From NCBI GenBank assembly GCA_003612525.1, contig RAZD01000008.1:62001-126000 (forward strand): 64,000 nucleotides of DNA, read 5' to 3'. The notes beneath the pieces are model-generated. The model was given only the letters and a program-made list of their open reading frames with translations. It was not told the DNA's origin and ran no database searches. This stretch comes from a bacterium C-53 (lineage in GTDB: Bacteria > Bacillota > Clostridia > Lachnospirales > Lachnospiraceae). Both the position numbers and the translations under genes were made by a program. This document shows positions 52,340-62,834 of the stretch, piece by piece (the first letter of the stretch is position 1; each line of letters starts with the position of its first letter).

Positions 52340-53122
52340 ATGTTGGATGTTACATTTAGCATACACGATCTTTTGTTTTTTCTTTTGGTGCTTACCAGAG
52401 TTACTTGTTTTATTTATATTGTTCCTTTTTTTGGAATGCCAAATACTCCAAACCGTGTCAAAATCGGTTTGGGTGTTTTTGTATCTCTGTTGATTTACCA
52501 ATATGTGGTTCCCCACACTCCGCTTCAGTATAATACGCTGCTCGGCTTTTCCGCCCTTTTGATGAAGGAGGCAGCAACGGGGCTTTTGATCGGACTTGGC
52601 GCCAATATGTGTACGCCCATTCTTCAGTTTGCAGGTAAGATAATGGATATGGAAGTTGGTCTTTCAATGGTCAGTCTGTTTGACCCGATTACGAGAGATC
52701 AAACAGGTTTTACAGGGACTTTGTATCAGTACACCATGATTTTGATGATGATTGTAAGCAATATGCATCAGTATTTTCTTCGGGCGTTTATTGATTCCTA
52801 TCAACTGATTCCGACAGGCGGGGTTGTGTTGAATATGGATAGCCTGTTGCAGTCTATGCTTACTTTTATAACAGAGTTCTGTCTGTTGGGATTCCGTATC
52901 TGTTTGCCGGTATTTTCCGTGATGATTCTTTTAAACGCCGTACTTGGAATACTGGCAAAGGTAGCGCCGCAGATGAATATGTTTGCTGTCGGTATGCAGC
53001 TTAAGGTGTTGGTCGGACTGAGTGTATTGTTTGTGACGACGCCTATGCTGGTCGGCGCTTCGGATATGATTTTCACGGAGATGAAGAAAATGGTGGTTTC
53101 ATTTATAGGAGGTCTTCATTGA
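52340..53122 (+). CDS. fliR: Flagellar export gate protein FliR
   Basis: 260-aa membrane protein with about five to six spans. LVLTRVTCFIYIVPFFG, EAATGLLIGLGANM and VGLSMVSLFDPI match FliR. RBS is weak (GGTGAATGG), which may reflect the low copy needed (one per gate). The last bases overlap flhB by 4. Confidence 0.94.
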   Translation: MLDVTFSIHDLLFFLLVLTRVTCFIYIVPFFGMPNTPNRVKIGLGVFVSLLIYQYVVPHTPLQYNTLLGFSALLMKEAATGLLIGLGANMCTPILQFAGKIMDMEVGLSMVSLFDPITRDQTGFTGTLYQYTMILMMIVSNMHQYFLRAFIDSYQLIPTGGVVLNMDSLLQSMLTFITEFCLLGFRICLPVFSVMILLNAVLGILAKVAPQMNMFAVGMQLKVLVGLSVLFVTTPMLVGASDMIFTEMKKMVVSFIGGLH

Positions 53123-54249
53123 CGCAGGAAAAGGACGTATTGTTACAACTAAATCTTCAGTTTTTTGCAAAGGATGGTCCTGGTGGTGAAAAAACAGAGG
53201 AACCTACCGCGAAAAAGCTGAGTGACGCCAGAAGTGAAGGCCAGGTGGCGAAGAGCCGTGAACTTGGAAATGCGCTGGGGCTGATCGCTCTTTTTCTTGT
53301 TCTGAAGTTTTTCATGCGCAGGTTTTCTGACAACTTTATGGGAGTCTTTCATGCGGTATATGCGAAGATCCCCGATGTTGTGGATACAGTCGGCGGAGAG
53401 GCTGCACTCAGGGATTTTTCAGCTCTATTGCGCTTTGGAATACAGAGAATTCTGATTATCCTGTTTCCTGTTTTTCTGATTGGCGTACTTGTAGCTTTTA
53501 CCGTAGATCTTGTGCAGGTGAAATGGAAACCTACGACGAAACCTTTAAGGCCAAAGTTCAGTAAATTGAATCCAATCAGTGGATTTAAGCGTTTTTTTTC
53601 AAAAGAAAAAGTAGTAGAACTTTTGAAAGCAGTAATTAAGATTCTGCTGATTGGTTATGTAGCATACAGTACATTGTTGAAGGAATCAGGACTTTTGTTC
53701 CTTTTATATAACATTCCTCTGGTTCAATCGGTTATGACAATGGGGAATATTGCGATTAATCTCGGACTTAAGATCAGTATGATATACCTGCTTGTCGGGT
53801 TTGCAGATTTAGCATATCAGAAGTGGAAGTTCCATGAAGATATGAAAATGACGAAACAGGAAGTCAAAGACGAATGGAAAAATACGGAAGGTGATCCACA
53901 GGTAAAGAGTAAAATCCGTCAGAAAATGAGAGAGGCTTCCATGAGGCGTATGATGGCAAGCGTTCCTGAGGCGGATGTTGTAATTACAAATCCGACGCAT
54001 TATGCAGTGGCTTTGAAATACGACAGTTTTGTTGCGGATGCGCCGATTGTAACTGCGAAGGGGCAGGATTTGCTGGCAAAAAGAATTAAAGACATCGCAC
54101 GTGAAAACAGGGTGGAGATCGTCGAAAATAAACCGCTTGCCAGGATGCTTTACCACAATGTGGAAATCGGTGAAATGATTCCACCGGAATTGTATCAGGC
54201 AGTTGCAGAAGTGCTTGCCTTTGTATATAATTTAAGACAAATTAGTTAA
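53119..54249 (+). CDS. flhB: Flagellar export switch protein FlhB
   Basis: 376-aa export component with four spans. GEKTEEPTAKKLSDARSEGQVAKSREL is the N-terminal hallmark; the autocleavage motif NPTH (N291-H294, in VVITNPTHYAVAL) switches export from rod/hook to filament. TTG start, with AGGAGG about 8 bases before, overlapping fliR. Full length. Confidence 0.96.
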   Translation: MTQEKDVLLQLNLQFFAKDGPGGEKTEEPTAKKLSDARSEGQVAKSRELGNALGLIALFLVLKFFMRRFSDNFMGVFHAVYAKIPDVVDTVGGEAALRDFSALLRFGIQRILIILFPVFLIGVLVAFTVDLVQVKWKPTTKPLRPKFSKLNPISGFKRFFSKEKVVELLKAVIKILLIGYVAYSTLLKESGLLFLLYNIPLVQSVMTMGNIAINLGLKISMIYLLVGFADLAYQKWKFHEDMKMTKQEVKDEWKNTEGDPQVKSKIRQKMREASMRRMMASVPEADVVITNPTHYAVALKYDSFVADAPIVTAKGQDLLAKRIKDIARENRVEIVENKPLARMLYHNVEIGEMIPPELYQAVAEVLAFVYNLRQIS

Positions 54250-54274
54250 TTTTATTTGGAAAGAGGGGATAAGG

Positions 54275-56317
54275 ATGAAGACAATTAAAAAGCAGGATAT
54301 GGGTGTTGCATTATACCTGTTGTCGGCATTCGTTTTTCTGATCGTTTCTATTCCGTCCTGGCTTCTCGATATCTGTCTTGCGATTAATATATCCATAGCG
54401 TTTGCGATTCTTTTTAATACAATTTTTTCAAAAGAAGTATTGGATATGTCGTTTTATCCTACGATGCTTTTGTTCACGACAATTTTCAGAATTGCCCTGA
54501 ATGTATCTTCTACGAAGCTGATCTTGACAACTGGTGATCCGGGTAACGTAGTCGCTACGTTTGGTGAGTATGTGGGCGGAAATGATCTGATTGTCGGTGG
54601 TATCGTATTTATTATTCTGATTCTGATTCAGTTTATGGTAATTAATAAAGGTTCCGAGCGTGTTGCTGAGGTAACGGCACGATTTACACTTGATGCCATG
54701 CCCGGTAAGCAGATGGCGATTGATGCCGATTTGAATACCGGCGCAATCACGGACGCGGAAGCGAAAGAGCTGCGTGATAAGCTTCAGCAGGAATCGTCCT
54801 TCTTCGGTTCTATGGATGGTGCCGTAAAGTACGTAAAGGGAGATGCGTCGGCAGGTCTTGTTATTACGGCGGTAAATATTATCGGCGGTATTGCAATGGG
54901 GGTTCTGCGTCAGGGCCTTGAGGTCAGTGAAGCGCTGACGAAATATTCGGTTCTGACGATTGGTGACGGTCTTGTGTCACAGATTCCTTCTCTTTTGATT
55001 TCTTTGGCCACAGGTATTCTTGTGACGAAGGCAAGCAAAGACGCTGATTTTGGCGTTGTGCTTGTAAATCAGCTCTTTGGTATTCCAAAAGTGCTTTATT
55101 TTGTAGGCGGAACCATTACATTTCTTGGGATAGCGACGCCGCTGAATCCTATTATTTTCGTGACGCTTGGAATGGTATTTATTATATCGGGAAGGATTAT
55201 TGCAAACCACATTGAGGTTGGTGAGGTCGAGAGTGAGGTTGAGAAGGAAGAGGTTACGGCGGAGGAAATCCGTAAGCCGGAGAATGTCGTATCACTTCTG
55301 CAGGTTGACCCGATTGAACTGGAATTTGGATATGGTATCATACCTCTTGCAGATGTAAATCAGGGCGGTGATCTTCTGGACCGTGTTGTTATGATACGAA
55401 GACAGGTTGCGCTTGAACTTGGTACGGTTGTGCCGATTATCCGTTTGCGTGATAATATACAGTTGAATCCGAACCAGTATGTGATTAAAATTAAGGGGAT
55501 ACAGGTAAGCGAAGGTGAAATTCTGTTTGATCATTATATGGCGATGAATCCGGGATTCGTGGAGGAAGAGATTACAGGTATTCCTACTTATGAACCGTCC
55601 TTTCATCTGCCTGCGATCTGGATTACGGAAGGCCAGAGAGAGCGTGCCGAGAGTATGGGCTATACGGTTGTGGATCCGCCGTCAATTATTGCAACACATT
55701 TGACGGAGATTATCAGACAGCATATCAGCGAACTTTTAACCAGACAGGATGTGCAGGGGCTTATTGATAACCTGAAGGAATCAAATCCATCCGTTGTGGA
55801 GGAGCTGACGCCGAAGTTGTTAGGTTTGGGTGAGGTACAGAAAGTGCTGCAGAATCTGCTCCGGGAGGGGATTTCCATTCGGGATTTGCTTACTGTATTT
55901 GAAACGCTTGCCGATTATGCGCCTGTAACAAGGGACACGGATGTGCTTACGGAATATGTGCGCCAGAGTCTGAAACGTGCGATTTCAGCAAAATATTTTG
56001 CGCCGAATGAGACAACGAGTGTGGTAACGCTTGACCCGAAGGTGGAGCAGGATATTATGGCATCTGTGAAACAGACGGAGCAGGGAGCGTATCTGACGCT
56101 TGATCCGGAGCGTACCAAGACGATTATAGCGTCTCTTGAAGCAGAGACGTCAAAGCTTGAGAAATCAGGGAAAAATGCAATTATAATCACGTCTCCGATT
56201 GTGAGGATGTACTTTAAAAAGATGACGGAAGATTATTTCAGAGATTTGATTGTTATTTCATATAATGAAATTGACAGTAATGTAGAATTGCAGTCTATTG
56301 GGATGGTGACAGGATAG
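54275..56317 (+). CDS. flhA: Flagellar export protein FlhA
   Basis: 680-aa export gate protein. The N-terminal half has about eight spans and the FHIPEP region (FKGSERVAEVTARFTLDAMPGKQMAIDADLNTG-type segment). The C-terminal cytosolic ring domain follows (VDPIELEFGYGIIPLADV, then DPPSIIATHLTEII). Full length; the stop overlaps flhF by one base. Confidence 0.97.
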   Translation: MKTIKKQDMGVALYLLSAFVFLIVSIPSWLLDICLAINISIAFAILFNTIFSKEVLDMSFYPTMLLFTTIFRIALNVSSTKLILTTGDPGNVVATFGEYVGGNDLIVGGIVFIILILIQFMVINKGSERVAEVTARFTLDAMPGKQMAIDADLNTGAITDAEAKELRDKLQQESSFFGSMDGAVKYVKGDASAGLVITAVNIIGGIAMGVLRQGLEVSEALTKYSVLTIGDGLVSQIPSLLISLATGILVTKASKDADFGVVLVNQLFGIPKVLYFVGGTITFLGIATPLNPIIFVTLGMVFIISGRIIANHIEVGEVESEVEKEEVTAEEIRKPENVVSLLQVDPIELEFGYGIIPLADVNQGGDLLDRVVMIRRQVALELGTVVPIIRLRDNIQLNPNQYVIKIKGIQVSEGEILFDHYMAMNPGFVEEEITGIPTYEPSFHLPAIWITEGQRERAESMGYTVVDPPSIIATHLTEIIRQHISELLTRQDVQGLIDNLKESNPSVVEELTPKLLGLGEVQKVLQNLLREGISIRDLLTVFETLADYAPVTRDTDVLTEYVRQSLKRAISAKYFAPNETTSVVTLDPKVEQDIMASVKQTEQGAYLTLDPERTKTIIASLEAETSKLEKSGKNAIIITSPIVRMYFKKMTEDYFRDLIVISYNEIDSNVELQSIGMVTG

Positions 56318-57477
56318 TGATTATTAAGAAATTTCAGGGAAAAACAGAATCAGAAGCAGTCGGAGCGGCAAAAGCGGAATTAGGCGCAGCCGTAGTCATT
56401 ATGAATGTAAAGAAAACGAAGAAAAAGGGGTTCTTTTCTTTCCTGAGTTCTCCGATTGTTGAGGTTACTGCTGCGCTTGAAGAGGAGCGTGAGGTAAAAC
56501 CTGAACCGCCAAAGATGCCGGTATTCCGTGATGTGATTATGGAACCAAAAGAGAAGGCGGAGCCGGATAATAATTCTATTGAGGAAAAGCTTGAGAGTAT
56601 TCATACATTAATTGAGCAGCAGATTGCAAAAGAATCCGTTCCGGAGAAAAAGAAGGCGGAAGAAGAGCCGGAAAAACCAAGTGAGATGGCTATGTTCTTA
56701 AGGCTTGTGTATGGTACGCTTGTTGAGAATGAAGTGGATGAAAAATATGCAAATGAAATTATGGATGAAATCGAAAAAGTAAATAAACCTGGCGTAACAA
56801 TTGATTTTGCACTTTCCAATATCTATCAGAAAATGATTTTAAAATTCGGACAGGGAAAAATGATTGAACCGGCCGAAAGTGGGCCGAAAGTCGTGTTTTT
56901 TGTCGGCCCTACGGGTGTTGGGAAGACAACGACAATCGCGAAGATAGCATCGAGTTTCTGTATAAATGAAAAGAAAAAGATTGTTTTGCTGACAGCGGAT
57001 ACATATCGTATTGCGGCAACGGAACAATTGAAGACTTATGCGAATATAATGGATGTACCATTCCGTGTGATTTATTCGGTGGAGGATGTCGAGAAAGCAA
57101 TTGAAGATTATAAAGACTATGACTATATCCTGATTGATACGGCAGGACATTCCCATAACAATAAAGAACAGAAAGAAAATATGGAACAGTTCATCCACCT
57201 GCTTGAAGGTAAAGTTGAGGTGGAAGTCTATCTCGTTGTCAGTGCGACAACGAAGTATAAGGATTTGTTGAATATTGTAGATTCGTATAAGGAAAGTGTG
57301 GATTACAGACTTATTTTCACGAAAATTGACGAAACAACTACACTGGGAAATTTATATAATTTGAGATTATATACCGGGAGGGAGTTATCTTACGTGACAT
57401 GTGGACAGAATGTACCGGATGATATCGGACATTTTAATCCGCAAGCCACAGTAAAACAGCTTTTAAGCGGAAGGTAG
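56317..57477 (+). CDS. flhF: Flagellar biosynthesis GTPase FlhF
   Basis: 386-aa SRP-type GTPase that sets the site and number of flagella. B domain (MIIKKFQGKTESEAVGAAKAELG), a charged N linker, then G1 GPTGVGKTTTIAKIA (about 193-207), TADTYRIAATEQLKTY, DTAGHSH, and FTKIDETTTLGNLYNL. GTG start in the flhA stop. It pairs with FlhG, encoded next. Confidence 0.96.
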   Translation: MIIKKFQGKTESEAVGAAKAELGAAVVIMNVKKTKKKGFFSFLSSPIVEVTAALEEEREVKPEPPKMPVFRDVIMEPKEKAEPDNNSIEEKLESIHTLIEQQIAKESVPEKKKAEEEPEKPSEMAMFLRLVYGTLVENEVDEKYANEIMDEIEKVNKPGVTIDFALSNIYQKMILKFGQGKMIEPAESGPKVVFFVGPTGVGKTTTIAKIASSFCINEKKKIVLLTADTYRIAATEQLKTYANIMDVPFRVIYSVEDVEKAIEDYKDYDYILIDTAGHSHNNKEQKENMEQFIHLLEGKVEVEVYLVVSATTKYKDLLNIVDSYKESVDYRLIFTKIDETTTLGNLYNLRLYTGRELSYVTCGQNVPDDIGHFNPQATVKQLLSGR

Positions 57478-57484
57478 GATAAAC

Positions 57485-58375
57485 GTGGATCAGGCAGAGC
57501 GGTTAAGAAATATTATAAAAGTGAATAGTCAGATGTCCCGGCCGGAAAGTACGGCGAGGGTGATTGCCGTAACAAGTGGAAAGGGCGGTGTAGGAAAATC
57601 AAACACAGCAATTAATCTGGCAGTTCAGTTCAAAAAGATGGGAAAAAATGTAATAATATTTGATGCTGATTTTGGGCTTGCAAATATAGAAGTAATGTTC
57701 GGCGCGATGCCGAAATATACTCTGGCTGATGTCATATATGAAGGAAAAGATATTAAGGAAATCATTACATGGGGACCAATGGAGATTGGATTTGTATCCG
57801 GCGGTTCGGGCATATCGAGACTATCCGGTCTGAGTGGGAATCAGATCAATTGTCTGGTACAGAATCTTGTACAACTTGATTTTATTGCTGATATTATTAT
57901 TGTAGATACGGGGGCAGGAATTGCAGATTCGGTTCTTGAGTTTCTGGTGGCCAGTGGAGAGATTATCCTGGTGACGACTCCGGAGCCTACATCCATCACG
58001 GATGCTTATTCCATGTTAAAGGCATTGGACACTCATCCGAGGTTTCACAAACAGCAGTCTAAAATAAAGGTACTTTCAAATAAGGTATTGGATGAAGAAG
58101 ATGGTATTCAGCTTTTTTCAAAATTAAATATGGTTGTTCAGAAGTATCTGAATATATCAATTGAGTTTTTAGGCACGGTTCCGCAGGATGATCAGGTTTC
58201 ACGGGCGGTTATGCAGCAGAATCCGGTGTCAATCAAGAATCCGGCCGCGAAAGCGTCGAAAGCATATGAGCAGATTGCATTTAAACTGACGGATATGGAA
58301 GAAGGCCAGATGCAGAAACGGAGAGGTATGGCGGGGTTCTTTTCAAGTATTATGGCAGGGAGAAGAAAATTGTAG
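57485..58375 (+). CDS. flhG: MinD/ParA-like flagellar number regulator FlhG
   Basis: 296-aa ATPase of the MinD/ParA group (YlxH in B. subtilis). N-terminal DQAERLRNIIKVN resembles the FlhF-activating segment. Deviant Walker A SGKGGVGKSN (about 31-40), DADFGLANIEVMFG and VDTGAGIAD are present. It limits flagellar number with FlhF. GTG start. Confidence 0.95.
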   Translation: MDQAERLRNIIKVNSQMSRPESTARVIAVTSGKGGVGKSNTAINLAVQFKKMGKNVIIFDADFGLANIEVMFGAMPKYTLADVIYEGKDIKEIITWGPMEIGFVSGGSGISRLSGLSGNQINCLVQNLVQLDFIADIIIVDTGAGIADSVLEFLVASGEIILVTTPEPTSITDAYSMLKALDTHPRFHKQQSKIKVLSNKVLDEEDGIQLFSKLNMVVQKYLNISIEFLGTVPQDDQVSRAVMQQNPVSIKNPAAKASKAYEQIAFKLTDMEEGQMQKRRGMAGFFSSIMAGRRKL

Positions 58376-58405
58376 GAAATTTCAGGGAAAGGCAGGACAT
58401 ATGAT

Positions 58406-59131
58406 ATGTTATCAGATTATATATCTCCTGGCGATAAACTCGAATTATCTGCGCTACAGAGCCTGCTTACGGGAGAGGCAGGAAAAGAAAAAAGAGTTTA
58501 TAAAAGTAAATTGTATGATATTGTTTCCGAGGATGAGATTAAGCTTGTAATGCCAGTGGAAAACGGTAAGCTGATTCTGCTTTCTGTGGGTGTGGAGTAT
58601 GATCTCTGTTTCTATTCAAAGAGTGGAAATCTGTATCAGTGCAGTGCAAGAGTGACAGAACGCTATAAAAGCAATAATGTTTATCTTGTAACAATGGAAT
58701 TGACAAGTAATCTCAGAAAGTTTCAGAGGAGGGAGTATTACAGGCTCAATTGTGTGCTGGACATGAAATGCTGTTTGATTACGGAAGAGCAGTATGAGCA
58801 GCTGTATCAGGAAGCGGATGCGTCAGGGCTTGACCTAACGCTTAAGGATGGCGTTATCGTTGATATCAGCGGCGGGGGCGTGCGGTTTGTATCCAGAGAA
58901 CAATTCGAAAAAGAGGCGAAGGTTCTCTTCATGTTCAGTCTGAGAATAGAAGGGAATCCCAGACAGTTTGTTGTAACAGGAAAAATTATTTCATCCAGTG
59001 AAATAGAGGGGAAGGGCGGTCGATTCGAAAATAGGGTGCAGTTTCTTGATATGGAAGCTCGTGACAGAGAAGGCATTATCCGTTATATTTTCGAAGAAGA
59101 ACGAAAAATAAGAAGAAGGGAAAAATATTAG
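58406..59131 (+). CDS. PilZ-domain flagellar brake protein (YcgR/YpfA type)
   Basis: 241-aa c-di-GMP receptor. N-terminal YcgR-like domain (about 1-105), then the PilZ domain with RRREYYRLN-type c-di-GMP motif (here FQRREYYRLNCVLD, about 108-122) and DISGGGVRF (about 152-160). In B. subtilis and E. coli such proteins slow the motor when c-di-GMP is high. Its place in the operon, between flhG and cheB, makes this role likely. Confidence 0.9.
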   Translation: MLSDYISPGDKLELSALQSLLTGEAGKEKRVYKSKLYDIVSEDEIKLVMPVENGKLILLSVGVEYDLCFYSKSGNLYQCSARVTERYKSNNVYLVTMELTSNLRKFQRREYYRLNCVLDMKCCLITEEQYEQLYQEADASGLDLTLKDGVIVDISGGGVRFVSREQFEKEAKVLFMFSLRIEGNPRQFVVTGKIISSSEIEGKGGRFENRVQFLDMEARDREGIIRYIFEEERKIRRREKY

Positions 59132-59134
59132 CAT

Positions 59135-60208
59135 ATGGCAAAAAAAATACTGGTTGTTGATGATTCTGCACTCATGAGAAGGGTAGCGTGTGATATAATA
59201 GCATCAGATAGCAGATTTCTTGTCGAAGACATTGCAAGAGATGGACTTCAGGCGCTTGAATTATTAAAGGCTAAGAGTTATGATGCGGTCGTTCTTGATG
59301 TAAATATGCCTAAAATGGACGGTTTGAAGCTGCTTCGTGAATTACAGAAGCAGGGGATCCGTGCAAATGTCATGATGTTTTCCACTATGACTTCGGAAGG
59401 CGCGCGTGAGACGATCGAAGCGCTTGAGCTTGGTGCACTTGATTTTATTCAGAAACCGGATAACGTGGTAGCTGCCGGAAAAGAAAACTTTAAAAAAGAC
59501 TTTCTCCGGATGCTGAATATCGTATCTCTGTCAAGAAACGGAAGGCCGCTTCGAAGAAGAGAGGATATGAAGACAGGCAGGGCGCCGATTGAGAGAACGC
59601 CTGTGCTCAGGCCTTCAATGAAAGTGTCCGGCAAAAAGATTGTTGCAATTGCAAGTTCTACAGGGGGGCCGAAAGCCTTGCAGCATGTAATACCAAAACT
59701 TCCACCGGATTTAAATGCTCCGGTTATTCTTGTTCAGCATATGCCGGCAGGTTTTACGAAATCACTGGCAGATCGTTTGAACGGACTTTCCCGTTTGAAC
59801 GTGAAAGAGGCGGAAGAAGGAGATTTGGTACAAAAAGGGTGGGTATATATTGCAGCAGGCGGAAAGCATATGAAGGTAGCAAGGAGCGGTTCGAATGTAA
59901 GAATTTATTATTCGGATGAACCTGCCAGAGAAGGTGTAAAACCATGTGCAAATTATATGTATGAGTCGTTGATGGAATCTGGCTATGATGAAATAAGCTG
60001 TGTTGTCCTGACGGGAATGGGAGCAGATGGCACGGAGGGAATTAAGAACCTTGAAACAAAGAAGAAAGTACATGTGATCGCACAGGATGAGTCGACATGT
60101 GCCGTATATGGGATGCCAAAAAGCATTGTTGCGACAGGTCTTGTCAATGAGATCGTTCCAATTGAGAAGGTTGCGGATGCGATCACGAAAGATGTGGGGG
60201 TAAGTTGA
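59135..60208 (+). CDS. cheB: Chemotaxis methylesterase/deamidase CheB
   Basis: 357-aa two-domain protein. Receiver with D9/D10 and D55 (AVVLDVNMPKMDG); the C-terminal esterase has the catalytic Ser in IASSTGGPKAL, His in LVQHMPAGFT and Asp in TGMGADG. It removes methyl groups from chemoreceptors. CheR, its usual partner, is not in the window. The end adjoins cheA without a gap. Confidence 0.97.
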   Translation: MAKKILVVDDSALMRRVACDIIASDSRFLVEDIARDGLQALELLKAKSYDAVVLDVNMPKMDGLKLLRELQKQGIRANVMMFSTMTSEGARETIEALELGALDFIQKPDNVVAAGKENFKKDFLRMLNIVSLSRNGRPLRRREDMKTGRAPIERTPVLRPSMKVSGKKIVAIASSTGGPKALQHVIPKLPPDLNAPVILVQHMPAGFTKSLADRLNGLSRLNVKEAEEGDLVQKGWVYIAAGGKHMKVARSGSNVRIYYSDEPAREGVKPCANYMYESLMESGYDEISCVVLTGMGADGTEGIKNLETKKKVHVIAQDESTCAVYGMPKSIVATGLVNEIVPIEKVADAITKDVGVS

Positions 60209-62308
60209 ATGGATACAAGCCAGTATTTAGAAATTTTTCTCGATGAAAGTAAAGAGCATATTCAGAGTCTCGGTGATCAGTTGATGGTTATGGAACAGGA
60301 ACCGGAAAATGAAGATGCAATTAATGAGATTTTCCGTGCTGCTCATTCATTGAAAGGAATGGCCGGTACAATGGGCTATAAGAGAATGCAGCGTCTGACT
60401 CATGATATGGAGGATGTTTTTTCGGAAGTCAGAAACGGAAAAATGAAAGTGGACAGCAGTCTGATTGACGTATTGTTTCAGGCGCTTGACGCTTTGGAAG
60501 AGTACCTTCAGAATATTCAGGAAACAACGGAGGAGGGAACAAATGATAATGATTCCATTATCAACGAATTAAATCGTTTTCTGAAGAATGAAGGAAAGGC
60601 AAAAGAAGCGCCTCCTGAAAAAGAAAAGCCTTCTGTTTCCACAGAAAAAAATGGAAAATGGCAGGAAATCAAATTGGGAGAATCAGAACGTCATGTCATG
60701 ACGGAAGCTGTGAGTCAGGGGAATCATGTGTACGGATTGACTGTTTATGTACAGGAAACATGTATTTTGAAAGCGGCAAGAGCGTTTCTTGTGTTTAAGG
60801 CTCTGGAAGAGTTTGGGGAGATCGTAGTATCAAAACCGGTAACGCAGGACATAGAAGATGAGAAATTTGAGCTTGATTTTAGCGTTTATGTGGTCACAAA
60901 ATCACCGCTCGAAGATCTGATTGATTCGGTCAGCGCTGTTTCGGAAATTGAATCCGTGCTGGGATGTGAGATTGATCCGGATGACATGCAGGTTGTGCAT
61001 GAAGAAAAGGCGCAGATGAAAGAAGAGGTCAGCACTGTTTCTGATACTTCGGCTGCAAAGGTTCCGCCGGCGTCGGCAGGAGGAACACAGCCGCCCGTAA
61101 CAACGCCCGCAGGCAATAGTTCAACCGCTCAAAAGAAAGCACCGGGCAAACCGGTTGTGAACCGAACAGTACGAGTGGATATTGAAAAACTTGATGTGTT
61201 GATGAACCTTGTCAGCGAGTTAATTATAGCAAAGAATTCTCTTGTCTCTGCGAGTTCAAACAGTGAGATGGCGAATTCCGCTTTTAATGAGCAGATTGAG
61301 TATCTTGAAAGTGTGACAACTAATCTTCATGAGTCAGTTATGAAGGTCCGAATGGTGCCTATTGAGAGTGTTGTTCAGAAGTTTCCGCGTATGATTCGTG
61401 ATCTGAATAAGAAACTGGATAAGAAAATGGAGCTTTATATGTCCGGCGAGGAGACAGAGCTTGATCGTACTGTGGTGGATGAAATCGGCGATCCACTGAT
61501 GCATCTTTTAAGGAATTCCGCAGATCATGGTCTTGAGCCGAATGATGTGCGTGTACAGAGGGGAAAACCGGAAGTTGGTTCTATTTACCTGAATGCTTAT
61601 CAGGATGGCAATAACGTTGTCATAGAGGTGGCAGACGATGGTAACGGAATTGATGTACAGGCGATCCGGGAGAAAGCGATCGGGAGAGGCACGATTACAG
61701 CGGATCAGGCTGAGAATATGACCAGCAAGGAAATTATAGATCTTTTATTCCTGCCGAGTTTTTCCACTGCGAAGGAAGTAACGGAGGTGTCTGGACGTGG
61801 AGTTGGCCTTGATGTTGTAAAATCGAAGATTGAAGCATTGGGCGGCGATGTGGATGTTAAGACAGAACTTGGCGTCGGAAGTACATTTTCTATCCGGCTT
61901 CCGCTGACACTTGCAATTATTCAGGCGTTAATGGTAGAGATCGGAGATGAAAAATATGCGATCTCGCTTGGATCCATACAGACAATAGAGGATATTCCGC
62001 CTTCGGAGGTGAAACTTGTTCAGAATAAGGAAGTGATTCAGCTCAGAGGAAGTGTGATTCCGCTTGTACGTCTGAATCATGTGCTTGATATTGAATCCGT
62101 GAAGAATCCGGAAGACAATATGGTAGTGGTAATCGTGAAGAAGGGTGACAGCCAGGCAGGTCTTGTAGTGGATGAGCTAATGGGACAGCAGGAAATCGTA
62201 ATCAAGTCTCTCGGAAAGTATATTAACTGTAGCAAGATCATCAGCGGAGCAACGATTCTTGGTGATGGTGAAGTGGCATTGATTCTGGATGCCAACGCAT
62301 TGATTTAG
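60209..62308 (+). CDS. cheA: Chemotaxis histidine kinase CheA
   Basis: 699-aa receptor-coupled kinase. P1 with phosphorylated H46 (FRAAHSLKGMAGTMG), P2 (about 155-255) for CheY/CheB binding, a Pro/Thr-rich linker, P3 dimer helices, P4 ATPase with N box LLRNSADHGLE and G1 box VADDGNGID, GRGVGLDVV, and P5 CheW-like end. All standard parts intact. Confidence 0.98.
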   Translation: MDTSQYLEIFLDESKEHIQSLGDQLMVMEQEPENEDAINEIFRAAHSLKGMAGTMGYKRMQRLTHDMEDVFSEVRNGKMKVDSSLIDVLFQALDALEEYLQNIQETTEEGTNDNDSIINELNRFLKNEGKAKEAPPEKEKPSVSTEKNGKWQEIKLGESERHVMTEAVSQGNHVYGLTVYVQETCILKAARAFLVFKALEEFGEIVVSKPVTQDIEDEKFELDFSVYVVTKSPLEDLIDSVSAVSEIESVLGCEIDPDDMQVVHEEKAQMKEEVSTVSDTSAAKVPPASAGGTQPPVTTPAGNSSTAQKKAPGKPVVNRTVRVDIEKLDVLMNLVSELIIAKNSLVSASSNSEMANSAFNEQIEYLESVTTNLHESVMKVRMVPIESVVQKFPRMIRDLNKKLDKKMELYMSGEETELDRTVVDEIGDPLMHLLRNSADHGLEPNDVRVQRGKPEVGSIYLNAYQDGNNVVIEVADDGNGIDVQAIREKAIGRGTITADQAENMTSKEIIDLLFLPSFSTAKEVTEVSGRGVGLDVVKSKIEALGGDVDVKTELGVGSTFSIRLPLTLAIIQALMVEIGDEKYAISLGSIQTIEDIPPSEVKLVQNKEVIQLRGSVIPLVRLNHVLDIESVKNPEDNMVVVIVKKGDSQAGLVVDELMGQQEIVIKSLGKYINCSKIISGATILGDGEVALILDANALI

Positions 62309-62337
62309 CAGCGAAGGTTGAAAGGAGGATGCGGAAT

Positions 62338-62808
62338 ATGGAAGAGAATTTGTTAGAAACTCAGGAAGAATTGGAATTATTTCAGTTTATTGTAGTGAGG
62401 CTCGGCGATGAACAGTATGGTATTAATATACAATACATAGATAATATAGTGAGAATGCAGCATATTACGAGAGTGCCGAAGGTACAGGAATACTTTAAGG
62501 GTGTTATTAATCTACGAGGTGAAGTCATTCCTGTGATGAGCATCCGTATCAAAATGGGACTCCCGGTGGATGAATTTACGAATTCCAGCAGAATCATTAT
62601 TATTAAGATGGAATCAGGCGCTTCGATTGGTGTGATTGTCGATGAAGTGCGGGAGGTGGTAACACTTGATGATTCCTGTATTGAAAAAGTGGTGTATGAC
62701 GCGAAAGAAGAACGTCAGAATTTTATTAGAAGTGTGGGTAAATGTAATGGCGGTTTAATTTCTATTCTTGATCTCACGGCAGTTATTGGAGATAAAGAGG
62801 GGAATTAG
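62338..62808 (+). CDS. cheW: Chemotaxis adaptor CheW
   Basis: 156-aa adaptor linking receptors to CheA: FIVVRLGDEQYGINIQYIDNIVR and GVINLRGEVIPVMSIRIKMG are the standard strands. The start 62338 is preferred because AAAGGAGG lies 9 bases before; ATG 62329 touches the site. Confidence 0.96.
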   Translation: MEENLLETQEELELFQFIVVRLGDEQYGINIQYIDNIVRMQHITRVPKVQEYFKGVINLRGEVIPVMSIRIKMGLPVDEFTNSSRIIIIKMESGASIGVIVDEVREVVTLDDSCIEKVVYDAKEERQNFIRSVGKCNGGLISILDLTAVIGDKEGN

Positions 62809-62834
62809 TAAGGTGATTTAGAAAGGAACACTTT